DNA of 64,000 bases from Neorhizobium alkalisoli (GTDB taxonomy: Bacteria; Pseudomonadota; Alphaproteobacteria; Rhizobiales; Rhizobiaceae): NCBI RefSeq assembly GCF_002968635.1, contig NZ_PVBN01000009.1, positions 124,001-188,000 on the forward strand. The letters are read 5' to 3'. The notes beneath the pieces are model-generated. The model was given only the letters and a program-made list of their open reading frames with translations. It was not told the DNA's origin and made no database searches. Both the position numbers and the translations under genes were made by a program. Of this stretch, positions 8,845-17,931 are shown one piece after another. Position 1 is the stretch's first letter, and every line of letters starts with the position of its first letter.

Positions 8845-10359
8845 GTGACGATTGCCGCCATCGAACTTCTGACGACCGGATCACGCAGTGCGACCTTCAG
8901 CGTCGATGCCGAAAGGTATCTTTTTGAACGTGACGCTTCGTTCGCCTGGGACGTTCGGAGTGCCGATGGCGGTATCGTGGCCGAGGGGACGACGCGTCGC
9001 GTCGTCTTTACAGTCACTGAACTCGAGCCGGGCAGCCATCTTTCCCTCCAGATCGGTGCAGCCCGGCTCGACTTCACGACGGCGAAGGAAACGGCTCTCG
9101 CCGACATCAGCGGTTTCGGTGCTTCGGTCGATTCACCGGATAACGCCGAAGCGATCCAGGCGGCAATCGACGCGCTCCCCTCCGAAGGGACGCTTCGGAT
9201 ACCGCCCGGACGCTGGCTGAGCGGTCCTGTTTTCCTCAAGAGTGACATGACGCTGCTGCTGGACGAAGGAGCCGAACTGGCTGCGATCGCGGACCGCGAA
9301 GCCTTTCCCGTTCTGCCCGCCCGCCATCCCGACGGCCGCGTGCTCGGCACCTGGGAAGGTGTGGCGGAGGCCTGTTATGCCAGCCTGATCAACGCGATCG
9401 ACTGCCGCAACATCCGTATCAGCGGCAAAGGCATCATCGACGGCGGCGGTGATCGCGGCGACTGGTGGTCCTGGCCGAAGGAGACGCGACAGGGAGCCAG
9501 ACGCGCGCGCACCATTTTCCTCTCGGCATGTGAAGACATCACTCTCTCTGGCCTCAACATCCGCAATTCACCGTCATGGACGGTGCATCCGGTGCTTTGC
9601 AGCCGATTGCTCGCGGCGAATCTCACGATCCAGAACGATCCGGATTCGCCCAATACGGATGGGTTCAATCCGGAAAGCTGTTCCGATATCCGCCTTGCCG
9701 GCCTTCATATTTCTGTCGGGGACGACTGCGTCGCCATAAAGGCGGGCAAGCGCAGCCCGAACGGCGGGCCTGATCGGCCGACGGAGCGCGTAAAGATCTC
9801 CAATTGCCTGATGGAGCGTGGCCATGGCGCCGTGGTCATCGGCAGCGAAATGAGCGCCGGCGTCCGCGACATCCAGATTGCGAACTGCCACTTCAGAGGG
9901 ACCGATCGGGGACTGAGGATCAAGACCCGCAGAGGGCGCGGCGGCACGGTGTCCGATATCCGGCTTGCCGATAGCCTAATGGAGGACGTCGCCACGCCGG
10001 TGGCGGTCAACTCGTTTTATTTCTGCGATGCCGACGGGCGGTCCGACTATGTCCAGTCCCGCGTTCCGTTGCCGGTTTCCGACGAGACGCCGAACATCCG
10101 GTCGATCTCGGTGAAGAACGTCACGGTCTCGGGCGCTCGGACCGCTGCTGCCGTGTTCTACGGGCTGCCGGAAGCCTCCATCCACGACATTACCTTCGAA
10201 AACTACACGGTTTCCTTCACGCCCGATGCGGAGCCGGAAGTGCCGGAAATGGCCTGCCTTCTCACACCCCTCCGTCACGCCGGCATCATAGCGGAAAACA
10301 CGCTTTTCAGCCGCCTTGCGATGCTTTCGCCGGCTTCGATTCATCCAGCACAAGACTGA
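8845..10359 (+). CDS. Glycoside hydrolase family 28 (polygalacturonase / rhamnogalacturonan hydrolase), cytoplasmic
   Basis: A 504-residue protein with an N-terminal domain of about 85 residues and a right-handed beta-helix. All GH28 catalytic motifs are present in order: PNTDGFNPESC (first Asp), GDDCVAIKAG (paired Asp), RGHGAVVIGSE (His) and RIKTRRGRGG (substrate-binding Arg/Lys). There is no signal peptide, so it acts in the cytoplasm on imported oligomers and is not a secreted pectinase. Start: GTG at 8845 directly after the binding-protein stop; the same frame runs open further upstream but only inside that gene. Specificity (polygalacturonan versus rhamnogalacturonan) is open; the GH105 and rhamnose neighbours favour rhamnogalacturonan. 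Confidence 0.88.
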   Translation: MTIAAIELLTTGSRSATFSVDAERYLFERDASFAWDVRSADGGIVAEGTTRRVVFTVTELEPGSHLSLQIGAARLDFTTAKETALADISGFGASVDSPDNAEAIQAAIDALPSEGTLRIPPGRWLSGPVFLKSDMTLLLDEGAELAAIADREAFPVLPARHPDGRVLGTWEGVAEACYASLINAIDCRNIRISGKGIIDGGGDRGDWWSWPKETRQGARRARTIFLSACEDITLSGLNIRNSPSWTVHPVLCSRLLAANLTIQNDPDSPNTDGFNPESCSDIRLAGLHISVGDDCVAIKAGKRSPNGGPDRPTERVKISNCLMERGHGAVVIGSEMSAGVRDIQIANCHFRGTDRGLRIKTRRGRGGTVSDIRLADSLMEDVATPVAVNSFYFCDADGRSDYVQSRVPLPVSDETPNIRSISVKNVTVSGARTAAAVFYGLPEASIHDITFENYTVSFTPDAEPEVPEMACLLTPLRHAGIIAENTLFSRLAMLSPASIHPAQD

Positions 10360-10364
10360 AACCC

Positions 10365-11510
10365 ATGCTTCAGACCTATTTCGACGATTACGCCCGAAGA
10401 TACGAATATTACAAAGGCGGCGCCTGGTGTTATGAAGACGGATGCCTCTATCGCGGTCTCATCACGCTTTATCAGGCCACCGGCGACAGGCACTGGCTCG
10501 ACCATGTCACGCGGCTCGTCCGCGGTCAGATCGATGCGCAGGGCCGGTTGGTCGGCTACGAGCTCGACGAGTTCAACATCGACAACATTCTTCCCGGCCG
10601 CACCCTCGTCTTCCTTTACGAGCTCACCGGCGATGACGCCTGGCTCGATGCCGCCGCTCCTCTGGCAAGGCAGCTCGATACCCATCCGCGCACCGGCAGC
10701 GCCGTCTATTGGCACAAACTCCGCTACCCGCATCAGATCTGGCTGGACGGTCTCTACATGGCTCTGCCTTTCAAGATCGAATATGCGCGCGCCGCCTCCC
10801 GGCCGAATATGCTTGAGGAGGCTCTGCAGCAATTTTCGACCGCGCTGGACCTGACCTATGACCGCGACGCGGCACTCTACCGGCATGGTTATGACGAGTC
10901 GCGCGAACAGTCTTGGGCGGACCCGCAAAGCGGGTTGTCCCCTGCTCACTGGGCCCGGTCGATCGGCTGGCTGGCCATGGCCTTCGTCGACATCATCGAA
11001 AGCCTTCCGCCCGGCGCGGCACGGCAGGATCTGATGCTCCGGGCCTCGGCCCTCGCCTCCCGCGTGCTTTCGTTGCAAACCCCGGATCATCGCTGGCTGC
11101 AGGTCATCGACCGGCCGGACGCCAAGGGAAACTATGCGGAAAGCTCCGCCACGGCGATGTTCGCTTATTTTCTGCAGAAGCTTGCGCGGCTTGGCGGCTC
11201 GGTGGCTTTTGCTGATGCCGGAGCGCGGAGCCTCCTATCCCTTGTCAAACACGAATTGCGCACCGATGAGACCGGAACGTCGAGGCTGCAGAATATCTGC
11301 TGCGTCGCGGGTCTGGGGGGCTTCAACGGCCGTTACCGCGATGGAACGGTGGAATACTATCTTTCGGAGGAACTACGCGCCGATGACATCAAGGGCGTCG
11401 GCCCGCTGATGATGGCTTTTGCGGAGAGCTTGCAGGTCCGCTCCGCCGATCATCGATCCTCTGGCGCCCCAAGCGAGGAACGGGTCGAACTCAGCGCCGC
11501 CAAGCGCTGA
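10365..11510 (+). CDS. Glycoside hydrolase family 105, unsaturated rhamnogalacturonyl/galacturonyl hydrolase (YteR/RhiN-like)
   Basis: A 381-residue alpha/alpha-barrel protein. The segment HQIWLDGLYMALPF near residue 124 contains the catalytic Asp of GH105, and HWARSIGWLAMAFVDIIE is the second conserved block. The enzyme removes the 4,5-unsaturated uronic acid from the non-reducing end of lyase products of pectin, leaving rhamnose or galacturonate ends. No signal peptide is visible, so it is cytoplasmic. It is the last gene of the pectin operon, 5 bases after the GH28 gene. The rhamnose it exposes can enter the rha pathway encoded 5 kb downstream. Confidence 0.88.
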   Translation: MLQTYFDDYARRYEYYKGGAWCYEDGCLYRGLITLYQATGDRHWLDHVTRLVRGQIDAQGRLVGYELDEFNIDNILPGRTLVFLYELTGDDAWLDAAAPLARQLDTHPRTGSAVYWHKLRYPHQIWLDGLYMALPFKIEYARAASRPNMLEEALQQFSTALDLTYDRDAALYRHGYDESREQSWADPQSGLSPAHWARSIGWLAMAFVDIIESLPPGAARQDLMLRASALASRVLSLQTPDHRWLQVIDRPDAKGNYAESSATAMFAYFLQKLARLGGSVAFADAGARSLLSLVKHELRTDETGTSRLQNICCVAGLGGFNGRYRDGTVEYYLSEELRADDIKGVGPLMMAFAESLQVRSADHRSSGAPSEERVELSAAKR

Positions 11511-11532
11511 GACACCAGCTGTGTTCGCAGGC

Positions 11533-11769
11533 TTAACGCGAGCCGCGGAAGTTACCCTCGTTCGTTTCCGCCGGATCGAAATTCGGATCGAAATCGTTTG
11601 CAGCCCGTTTTGTGCCCGGCGGATTGCGGTGCGCAGTCGCGTCCTCCGAACCGGTGATGACGGTGGGCTTGGCGCTGTGCACGCCGCTGCTCTTGCGATC
11701 ACCCTGGGACTTGGCGAACTGCCCCTTTGCGTCGGCTTCCGGACCGGTGCCGGGATGATTCTTCGTCAT
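11533..11769 (-). CDS. Small hydrophilic hypothetical protein
   Basis: A 78-residue protein starting MTKNHPGTGPEADAKG, rich in Asn, Asp, Gly, Pro and charged residues with no hydrophobic core, so probably disordered. The ATG at 11767-11769 follows a GGGAG site and sits against the stop of the gene upstream (11771), so the two form a mini-operon. Low-complexity proteins of this kind are common in rhizobia and often stress-induced, but I know of no function for this one. A longer frame upstream exists but overlaps the partner gene. Confidence 0.55.
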   Translation of the reverse strand: MTKNHPGTGPEADAKGQFAKSQGDRKSSGVHSAKPTVITGSEDATAHRNPPGTKRAANDFDPNFDPAETNEGNFRGSR

Positions 11770-11770
11770 C

Positions 11771-11971
11771 TCAGTCTCCCTTTGTCTTGCCGGCATCGGA
11801 TACCTTTTCTCGGGAAGGATCCTGATTGTTCTCCCCAAGCGCATCGCGATCGTGATCGGGATCGTCTTTCGCCGGCATGTAGCCGCGGGGCCTGCTTTCC
11901 TGCGGGCCTTCCCAGCGCGGCGATTGGTCTGTAGTGCCAGGAGCGCCTGGTTTTGGTGTAGTCATACCCAT
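11771..11971 (-). CDS. Small hydrophilic hypothetical protein
   Basis: A 66-residue Pro/Asp/Glu-rich protein (MGMTTPKPGAPG..., ending DAGKTKGD) with no membrane or enzyme features. The ATG at 11969-11971 is preceded by AAGGAGACATCAAC, a good ribosome site, which is why I prefer it to the upstream start at 12001. The following small gene begins at its stop. Composition resembles the neighbour, so the two may act together or be paralogous disordered proteins. Function unknown. Confidence 0.55.
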   Translation of the reverse strand: MGMTTPKPGAPGTTDQSPRWEGPQESRPRGYMPAKDDPDHDRDALGENNQDPSREKVSDAGKTKGD

Positions 11972-12060
11972 GTTGATGTCTCCTTGAGACAAGGATAACA
12001 AACGGGCACCCTCAGAGTTCCGTCATCAAAGGAAACGCGGAATTGCTTGGAAACGGGAGC

Positions 12061-14178
12061 TCAGGCTGCGCGGGCCAGAAGCTTCTTCTGGATCTCGACC
12101 GCTTCCATGGGTTTTCCCACGAGATGCCCCTGCAGTTGATCGCAGCCGGAAAGGTACAGAGCTTTGGCCTGAGCGGGTGTTTCCACCCCCTCGGCCGTCA
12201 CCGGAATGTCGAGAGCGTTGGCAAGCAGAATGGTCGCGGTGAGAATCTGCGCTCCCCGCTCGCTGTCGATCGCCTTCACGAGAGACCGGTCGATCTTCAT
12301 CCGATCGAAGCCGAATTCGCGCAAGGCCCCGATACTGGCGTAACCGCAACCGAAATCGTCGAGAGCGAACTTGACGCCAACCGCCTTCAGGCTGGCAATC
12401 GAACGCTTGGCCTGTTCGGGATTGGCCATCAGAACGCCTTCGGTAATTTCAAGCGTAAGCCGTTTCGGATCGAACGACTTCGCCTCGAGCAAGGCGATGA
12501 CGTTTGCCGCAAAATTCGGATTTCTGAGCTGGATCGGCGAGGCATTGACGGAGATGGCGATATCCTGCCACGCGCCGACCTCGTCGATCGCCGATGCGAG
12601 GATAAGCAGCCCCAGTTCGTCGATCAGGCCGGCACGCTCGGCGATCGGAATGAAAATCTCGGGGCTGATGGGGCCGGTTTCCGCCGTCCATCGGGCAAGG
12701 ACTTCGACCCCTCTCCATTCCTGGGTGGCTGCATCCACGAGTGGCTGATAGACCGGACGGATGCTGTTGGAGGCAATTGCCGTGCGCAGCTTCGCTTCGA
12801 ACTGGCTGCGATTTTCCCGTTCCAGATCGAGCTCCGCATGATAAGCGACCGCCTGTGCTCGGCCATTTTCCTTGGCCCGGTACAAGGCAACGTCTGCGCG
12901 TCGGATGAATTCGAGCGGATCGGTGGCGCTTGCGTCCGTGGCGACGATGCCGATGCTCACACCAATCTCGATCGTTCTGCCGCCTATCCCGAATGGTCGG
13001 CTCAAGGCTTCAAGTATGGAAGCACATAGCTCCCCGGTATCATCCCCGGTCGCGGCAATTGCGAACTCGTCGCCTCCGAGGCGAGAAAAGGATGCGCCCG
13101 CAGGAAGCAGAGCGGCCACTCGCGCTGCGACGAGCCTGATGAGTTCATCGCCGACTGCATGTCCCCATGCATCGTTGACTTCCTTGAAACCATCGAGATC
13201 GAGCAGGTGAAGCTCGACCTCCTCCTTGTCGGCAAGCCGCCGCTCGACCTCCTCCAGGAACCCTGCGCGATTGAGAAGCCCGCTCAGCGGGTCATGGATC
13301 GCCCGGTGATGCACCTCCCGGGCGCGCCGTTTGAAGCCGCGGGCGGAGATCAACCCCGTCGTCACAATGGCGACGAAGAAGGCCGACAGAAGCAGGCCGG
13401 CGGCCACCAGATAGGCTTTGACCTCATAATAGATCCTGGAGCCCGGATCCCGGCTCGGCCATTCCAGGTAAGATACGGCCTTTCCGTCGATGTCGGGCAG
13501 AGGCGTGTTGAGGGCTGGGAGATGTGGAAGGTCCACGACAAACAATCCGCCGAGATCAAAAGTCTTGGAGATTTCCGCGACTGCCTCCGCGTTCAATATC
13601 TTTGCAAAAATCAGGGTATTGAATGCCTGCGGCACGTCCGGCGTCTGTTCGTAAGGCTGGATCGCGCCAGCGCCGAATAAAACAAGGCCGTCGACCGTCT
13701 TCACGAATCCGCTGATCGGCTCCTGACCTGACTGCGCTGCCTTCCTTGCTAGATCGGGAAGTGCCGAACCGAAATATTCAAGCGGATCGAATTCCTCACC
13801 CTTCTTGTGAGCATCCAGTACGCTTCCATCGGCATGAAGAACAACGGCAATATCGTAGAGAGGGTAATCCTCGGTCGTGCTCCCCCAGTTCTCATAGGAC
13901 CATTCCTGCGCGTTGTCCGACGCCATGGCTCTGAAGGCGTCGTCCCAGACCGCGTTGTCCCTGACGGTCGCCCGCAACCGGCTTTGGAAAGCTTCCACCG
14001 CCGCCGAGGCAGCGTGCGACGCCCGCGCGTCGTCGATCGTCGTGGCTGCTTCTGTCATGTCTCGCACCGCGACGGCGACGAGAAACGCGAGCACTGACCC
14101 GACGAGAACAAAAAAACTCGTCACGGCTGCGACGAGGAGAAGTGCGGACCGAGACGATCGGGTGCGGAGGCTCTGCAT
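12061..14178 (-). CDS. CHASE4-GGDEF-EAL protein (cyclic di-GMP synthesis/degradation)
   Basis: A 705-residue membrane sensor. A first membrane helix (residues about 12-36) is followed by a periplasmic CHASE4 domain (DNAVWDDAF, YDIAVVLHADG), a second helix near 252-275, a GGDEF domain with the intact motif RLGGDEFAIA, and an EAL domain in which the motif reads EVLARW and the later sites (FALDDFGCGYAS, FDRMKIDRSLV) are complete. Both catalytic halves look functional, so the direction of the net reaction cannot be predicted. It controls cyclic di-GMP and hence probably motility or exopolysaccharide. Transcribed alone. Confidence 0.92.
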   Translation of the reverse strand: MQSLRTRSSRSALLLVAAVTSFFVLVGSVLAFLVAVAVRDMTEAATTIDDARASHAASAAVEAFQSRLRATVRDNAVWDDAFRAMASDNAQEWSYENWGSTTEDYPLYDIAVVLHADGSVLDAHKKGEEFDPLEYFGSALPDLARKAAQSGQEPISGFVKTVDGLVLFGAGAIQPYEQTPDVPQAFNTLIFAKILNAEAVAEISKTFDLGGLFVVDLPHLPALNTPLPDIDGKAVSYLEWPSRDPGSRIYYEVKAYLVAAGLLLSAFFVAIVTTGLISARGFKRRAREVHHRAIHDPLSGLLNRAGFLEEVERRLADKEEVELHLLDLDGFKEVNDAWGHAVGDELIRLVAARVAALLPAGASFSRLGGDEFAIAATGDDTGELCASILEALSRPFGIGGRTIEIGVSIGIVATDASATDPLEFIRRADVALYRAKENGRAQAVAYHAELDLERENRSQFEAKLRTAIASNSIRPVYQPLVDAATQEWRGVEVLARWTAETGPISPEIFIPIAERAGLIDELGLLILASAIDEVGAWQDIAISVNASPIQLRNPNFAANVIALLEAKSFDPKRLTLEITEGVLMANPEQAKRSIASLKAVGVKFALDDFGCGYASIGALREFGFDRMKIDRSLVKAIDSERGAQILTATILLANALDIPVTAEGVETPAQAKALYLSGCDQLQGHLVGKPMEAVEIQKKLLARAA

Positions 14179-14542
14179 TCTTGACCGGCGTGACTCTGTA
14201 CAAACAGCAGGTTGGCCTGCCTCGCCAATATTAGGTCGCCTTAATCAACGAGAGATTAACTTACGCCCGTTTCGTGCGCCTGATCGGCCGCCCTGAGGGC
14301 TGGAAACCGCGCCGCACCGAATGCCCTTTTTCGGCGCCAAGAGCCCTCCTTCTCGTTCCTTTCCTGCTGCCATGCCATTGAAATATCGCTGCAAAACAAC
14401 CTGCGTCTGAGCGGAACGACCGTCCGACCAGAAGGCGCAGGCCGTGAGAACTTTTTGGAAACCAAAAACGACATTTCCTGAAACCACTTTCTCCTGCGGT
14501 AGTTTGGCTTACAGCGGGGATGAGGTTTGCGGGACGAATGCC
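14179..14542. other. Divergent intergenic region, no gene recognised
   Basis: A 364-base spacer between the cyclic di-GMP gene (minus) and the methyltransferase-esterase fusion (plus). Several open frames cross it but none has coding character or a family match. It must hold two divergent promoters; I could not pick a clear -35/-10 pair or an operator repeat. Confidence 0.4.
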
Positions 14543-16510
14543 ATGCAGGACTTCGAATACGCTCGTGAGCGCATGATAGAGGCGCAAATTGCGCGTCGGG
14601 GGCTCAACGATCCGAAGCTGCTCAAGGCTTTTCGCGAGGTCCCGCGCGAAACCTTCGTCGAGAGCGGCTTGGAGGAGTTCGCCTACGAGGATACACCGCT
14701 TGCAATCGGCGAAGGGCAGACCATCTCGCAGCCCTACATCGTCGCGCTGATGATTGAGCGGGCACGGATTGGGTCGGGCGATGTCGTGCTCGAAGTCGGC
14801 ACGGGCTCGGGTTATGCCGCAGCCGTTCTCAGCCGCATCGCCGATCACGTTTACACCATTGAACGATATTGCAGCCTTGGAGAACAGGCCAGACGCCGGT
14901 TCCGCCGTCTGGGGCTCGGCAACATCGCAACCAGGGTGGATGACGGGACAAAAGGCTGGCCGGAAGCCGCGCCGTTCGATGCAATTCTGGTAGCAGCCGG
15001 CGGGCCGTCAGTGCCGCCGGCGCTCAAAGAGCAGTTGGAACTAGGAGGTCGCCTGATCATGCCGGTCGGTTCCGAAGGCCATCAGCAGCTGGTCCGCGTG
15101 ACCCGGATAAGCGCCGAAACCTTCGAGGAAGAGGACTTGGGCGGCGTTCGCTTCGTTCCGCTCATCGGCGAATACGGTTGGCGCGAAGGGTATCGGAAAC
15201 CGAGGCAGATCCAAAAACCTCTTCCCGAATTGATCGCAGACGCTGCCGAACCTCTTCCTGACTTCGACGACCCCGCGTTCGGGGCACTGTTCGACCGTTT
15301 CGGCGATCGGCGCGTGATACTTCTCGGCGAGGCCAGCCACGGTACATCGGAGTTTTACCGCGCCCGCGCCGCAATCACCCGCCGCCTCGTCGAACGGCAC
15401 GGTTTTACGATCGTCGCCGGCGAAGCTGATTGGCCCGATGCCGCCGCGATCGACCGTTATGTCCGACATAGGCCCGGAAGGTCGGGCGAAGTTCCGTTCC
15501 AGCGCTTCCCGACATGGATGTGGCGCAACCTGGAAGTCGCGGACTTCATCGGCTGGCTTCATGGATACAACGTCACGGTGTCGGATCAGCGCAACCGGGT
15601 CGGCTTCTACGGTCTCGACATCTACAACATGAGCGGCTCCATCGCGGCAGTGCTTGCCTATCTCGACCGGACGGATCCAGAAGCCGCAAAGGTGGCGAGA
15701 GAACGCTACGGCTGCCTGACGCCCTGGCAGAACGAACCTTCCACCTATGGCCGCGCGGTGCTGATCGAAGGTTATGACAGATGCGAGAAAGCAGTGGTCG
15801 CCCAGTGCCGGGAACTGCTCGGGCGCCAGTTCGACCACACCGGGGAAGATGGTGATGATCTCGTCGACGCAGCCCAGAATGCACGGCTGATTGCTTCCGC
15901 CGAACGTTACTACCGCATCATGTATTATGGCGGAGCGGATTCCTGGAACCTGCGTGATACCCATATGTTCGAGACGCTCGAACAGTTGCTTCACGCACGC
16001 GGCCCGCAGTCGAAGGCCGTCGTCTGGGCCCATAACTCCCACATCGGCGACGCCCGCCATACGGACATGGGAACATCCAGGCAAGAAGTGAATATCGGCC
16101 AGCTCTGCCGCCGGCGCTTCGGCGATACGGCCGCTCTCATCGGCTTCGGCACCCATGAAGGAGAGGTGGCGGCCGCCACCGACTGGGACGGGGATATGGA
16201 AGTGAAGACCGTTCGCCCCTCGCTGGAGGACAGCTATGAGAGGTTATTCCATATGTCCCGGCAAAAGCGCTTTCTGCTCGATATGCCGAAACATCCCGAA
16301 CTGCGGCAGCAACTGCTGGAACCCCGGCTCGAACGCTTCATCGGCGTGATCTATCGGCCGGAAACCGAACGCCTGAGCCACTACATGTACGCGTCGTTAC
16401 CACAGCAGTTCGACGCTTTCGTATGGTTCGACAGGACAACACCGGTTACGCCGCTGGGTCTGGTGGAAAAGCACGAGGGCGTCCCGGAAACCTATCCTTT
16501 CGGCCTGTAG
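14543..16510 (+). CDS. Fusion protein: protein-L-isoaspartate O-methyltransferase + erythromycin esterase-like hydrolase
   Basis: A 655-residue protein with two enzyme domains. Residues 1-215 match isoaspartate methyltransferase: MIEAQIARRGL, FREVPRETFV, and the SAM loop VLEVGTGSGYAAAVLS. From about residue 230 it matches the erythromycin esterase (Ere) family: ILLGEASHGTSEFYRARA with the catalytic Glu-x-x-His, IVAGEADWPDAAAIDRYV, and WAHNSHIGDARHTDMG. The first domain repairs damaged Asp/Asn residues; the second is a metal-independent hydrolase family whose natural substrates are mostly unknown. I chose the ATG at 14543, which gives the normal methyltransferase N-terminus. Both domains keep key residues, so neither looks decayed. 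Macrolide resistance is possible but unproven. Confidence 0.85.
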   Translation: MQDFEYARERMIEAQIARRGLNDPKLLKAFREVPRETFVESGLEEFAYEDTPLAIGEGQTISQPYIVALMIERARIGSGDVVLEVGTGSGYAAAVLSRIADHVYTIERYCSLGEQARRRFRRLGLGNIATRVDDGTKGWPEAAPFDAILVAAGGPSVPPALKEQLELGGRLIMPVGSEGHQQLVRVTRISAETFEEEDLGGVRFVPLIGEYGWREGYRKPRQIQKPLPELIADAAEPLPDFDDPAFGALFDRFGDRRVILLGEASHGTSEFYRARAAITRRLVERHGFTIVAGEADWPDAAAIDRYVRHRPGRSGEVPFQRFPTWMWRNLEVADFIGWLHGYNVTVSDQRNRVGFYGLDIYNMSGSIAAVLAYLDRTDPEAAKVARERYGCLTPWQNEPSTYGRAVLIEGYDRCEKAVVAQCRELLGRQFDHTGEDGDDLVDAAQNARLIASAERYYRIMYYGGADSWNLRDTHMFETLEQLLHARGPQSKAVVWAHNSHIGDARHTDMGTSRQEVNIGQLCRRRFGDTAALIGFGTHEGEVAAATDWDGDMEVKTVRPSLEDSYERLFHMSRQKRFLLDMPKHPELRQQLLEPRLERFIGVIYRPETERLSHYMYASLPQQFDAFVWFDRTTPVTPLGLVEKHEGVPETYPFGL

Positions 16511-16559
16511 CGACCGGCGGCCCCTTACCGCCCGGTCGAGCAAGCCGTAAAATCGTGCC

Positions 16560-17852
16560 TTAGATGATCCCGCCGCCGCCCGCAGCGGAGGCCGGCCGTT
16601 CCAGCGCGACCTTCTTGCGGTAACCGCTCGCACGATAGGTGGCCACCGGATCGACCGCCCCGCCCGCGCGACGGCGCGCTTCGGCGAGGATCGGCTCGAC
16701 ATCGGTCCGATAGGCGCGTTTCAACGTTTCCGACGCCATCAGCGCATCGTTCTCCTGCTGATAGCCCTCCAGTGCCGCGCGGTCGACCAGCAACGCCTGC
16801 GCATAGGCCCGGCGGATTTCGTTGGCACTTGAGATCAGGCTCTCGATCGGGTCGGTGACGTTGTGCGACTGGTCGATCATATGTGCCGGGTGGAAACCTT
16901 TGACGCCGCGGTGTTCGGCGTCCACCAGCTCGTTGAAGACGAGGAAGAGCCGGTAGGGTTCGATGGCACCCGCATCGAGGTCGTCGTCACCGTATTTCGA
17001 GTCGTTGAAATGGAAACCGCCGAGCTTGCCGAACTGGATGAGGCGAGCGACGATCATCTCGATATTGGTGTTCGGCGCATGATGCCCGAGGTCGACGAGG
17101 CAGAAGGCTTTCGGGCCGAGCGTGTTGGCGATCAGGTAGTTCGTGCCCCAGTCCTGCACGACGGTCGAATAGAAGGCGGGTTCGTACATCTTGTGTTCGG
17201 AGAACAGCCGCCAGTCGTCCGGCAGCGCCTTGTAGATCTCCGCCATGGCGGCGAGATAGCGCTCGAAGCTCTTGGTGAAGTTGCTCTGGCCCGGAAAATT
17301 CGAGCCGTCGCCGATCCAGACGGTCAGCGCCTTGGAGCCGATCGCCTTGCCGATCTCGATGCACTCGAGATTATGCTCGATCGCCTGTTGGCGCGTCGCG
17401 GCATTGGTGTGGCTGAGCGAGCCGTATTTATAGGATTGGGCTTGCCCTGGTGCGTCGGAAAAGGTGTTGGAATTCATCGCATCGAAGCCTAGGCTCAGGG
17501 CGTCGCCCTTGGCTTTCAGCTCCTTCGCATCCGCTTTGTCCCAGGGGATATGAAGCGAAACGGTCGGCGTTGCCTGGGTCAGCTGATGGATGACGGCGCA
17601 ATCGTCCAGCTTGTCGAAGATCCCACGGGGTTCGCCCTGGCCCGGAAAGCGGGCAAATCGTGTCCCGCCGGTGCCGACACCCCAGGACGGGACCGCAACG
17701 AAAAATTCGGCAACCTTACCGGTGATCGTGTCGATATCGATGCCGCGACGTGACAGGTTCTCGCCGAGCGCCTGGTAATCGGATTTGAGCGCGCCCGCGC
17801 GCCTGTCGTTCTCCGCGGCAACCACGTCGGCCGCAATCTTCAGATCTGTCAT
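16560..17852 (-). CDS. rhaI: L-rhamnose isomerase (rhizobial RhaI type)
   Basis: A 430-residue TIM-barrel sugar isomerase that converts L-rhamnose to L-rhamnulose in the cytoplasm. Metal-site regions typical of the family are visible: LFSEHKMYEPAFYS, LVDLGHHAPNTNIEMIV and FHFNDSKYGDDDLDAG. The ATG at 17852 has a GGGGAGGAG site before it. It follows rhaD after 79 bases on the same strand, and both diverge from rhaR. This rhaDI pair opposite rhaRSTPQUK is the arrangement described for Rhizobium leguminosarum. Confidence 0.93.
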   Translation of the reverse strand: MTDLKIAADVVAAENDRRAGALKSDYQALGENLSRRGIDIDTITGKVAEFFVAVPSWGVGTGGTRFARFPGQGEPRGIFDKLDDCAVIHQLTQATPTVSLHIPWDKADAKELKAKGDALSLGFDAMNSNTFSDAPGQAQSYKYGSLSHTNAATRQQAIEHNLECIEIGKAIGSKALTVWIGDGSNFPGQSNFTKSFERYLAAMAEIYKALPDDWRLFSEHKMYEPAFYSTVVQDWGTNYLIANTLGPKAFCLVDLGHHAPNTNIEMIVARLIQFGKLGGFHFNDSKYGDDDLDAGAIEPYRLFLVFNELVDAEHRGVKGFHPAHMIDQSHNVTDPIESLISSANEIRRAYAQALLVDRAALEGYQQENDALMASETLKRAYRTDVEPILAEARRRAGGAVDPVATYRASGYRKKVALERPASAAGGGGII

Positions 17853-17931
17853 GACGATCTCCTCCCCTGATGCACCCGAAGCGTCCACCCGCCGCCGGCC
17901 TTGGGAGAGCCGGAAGCGGGCGGACAAGCTG

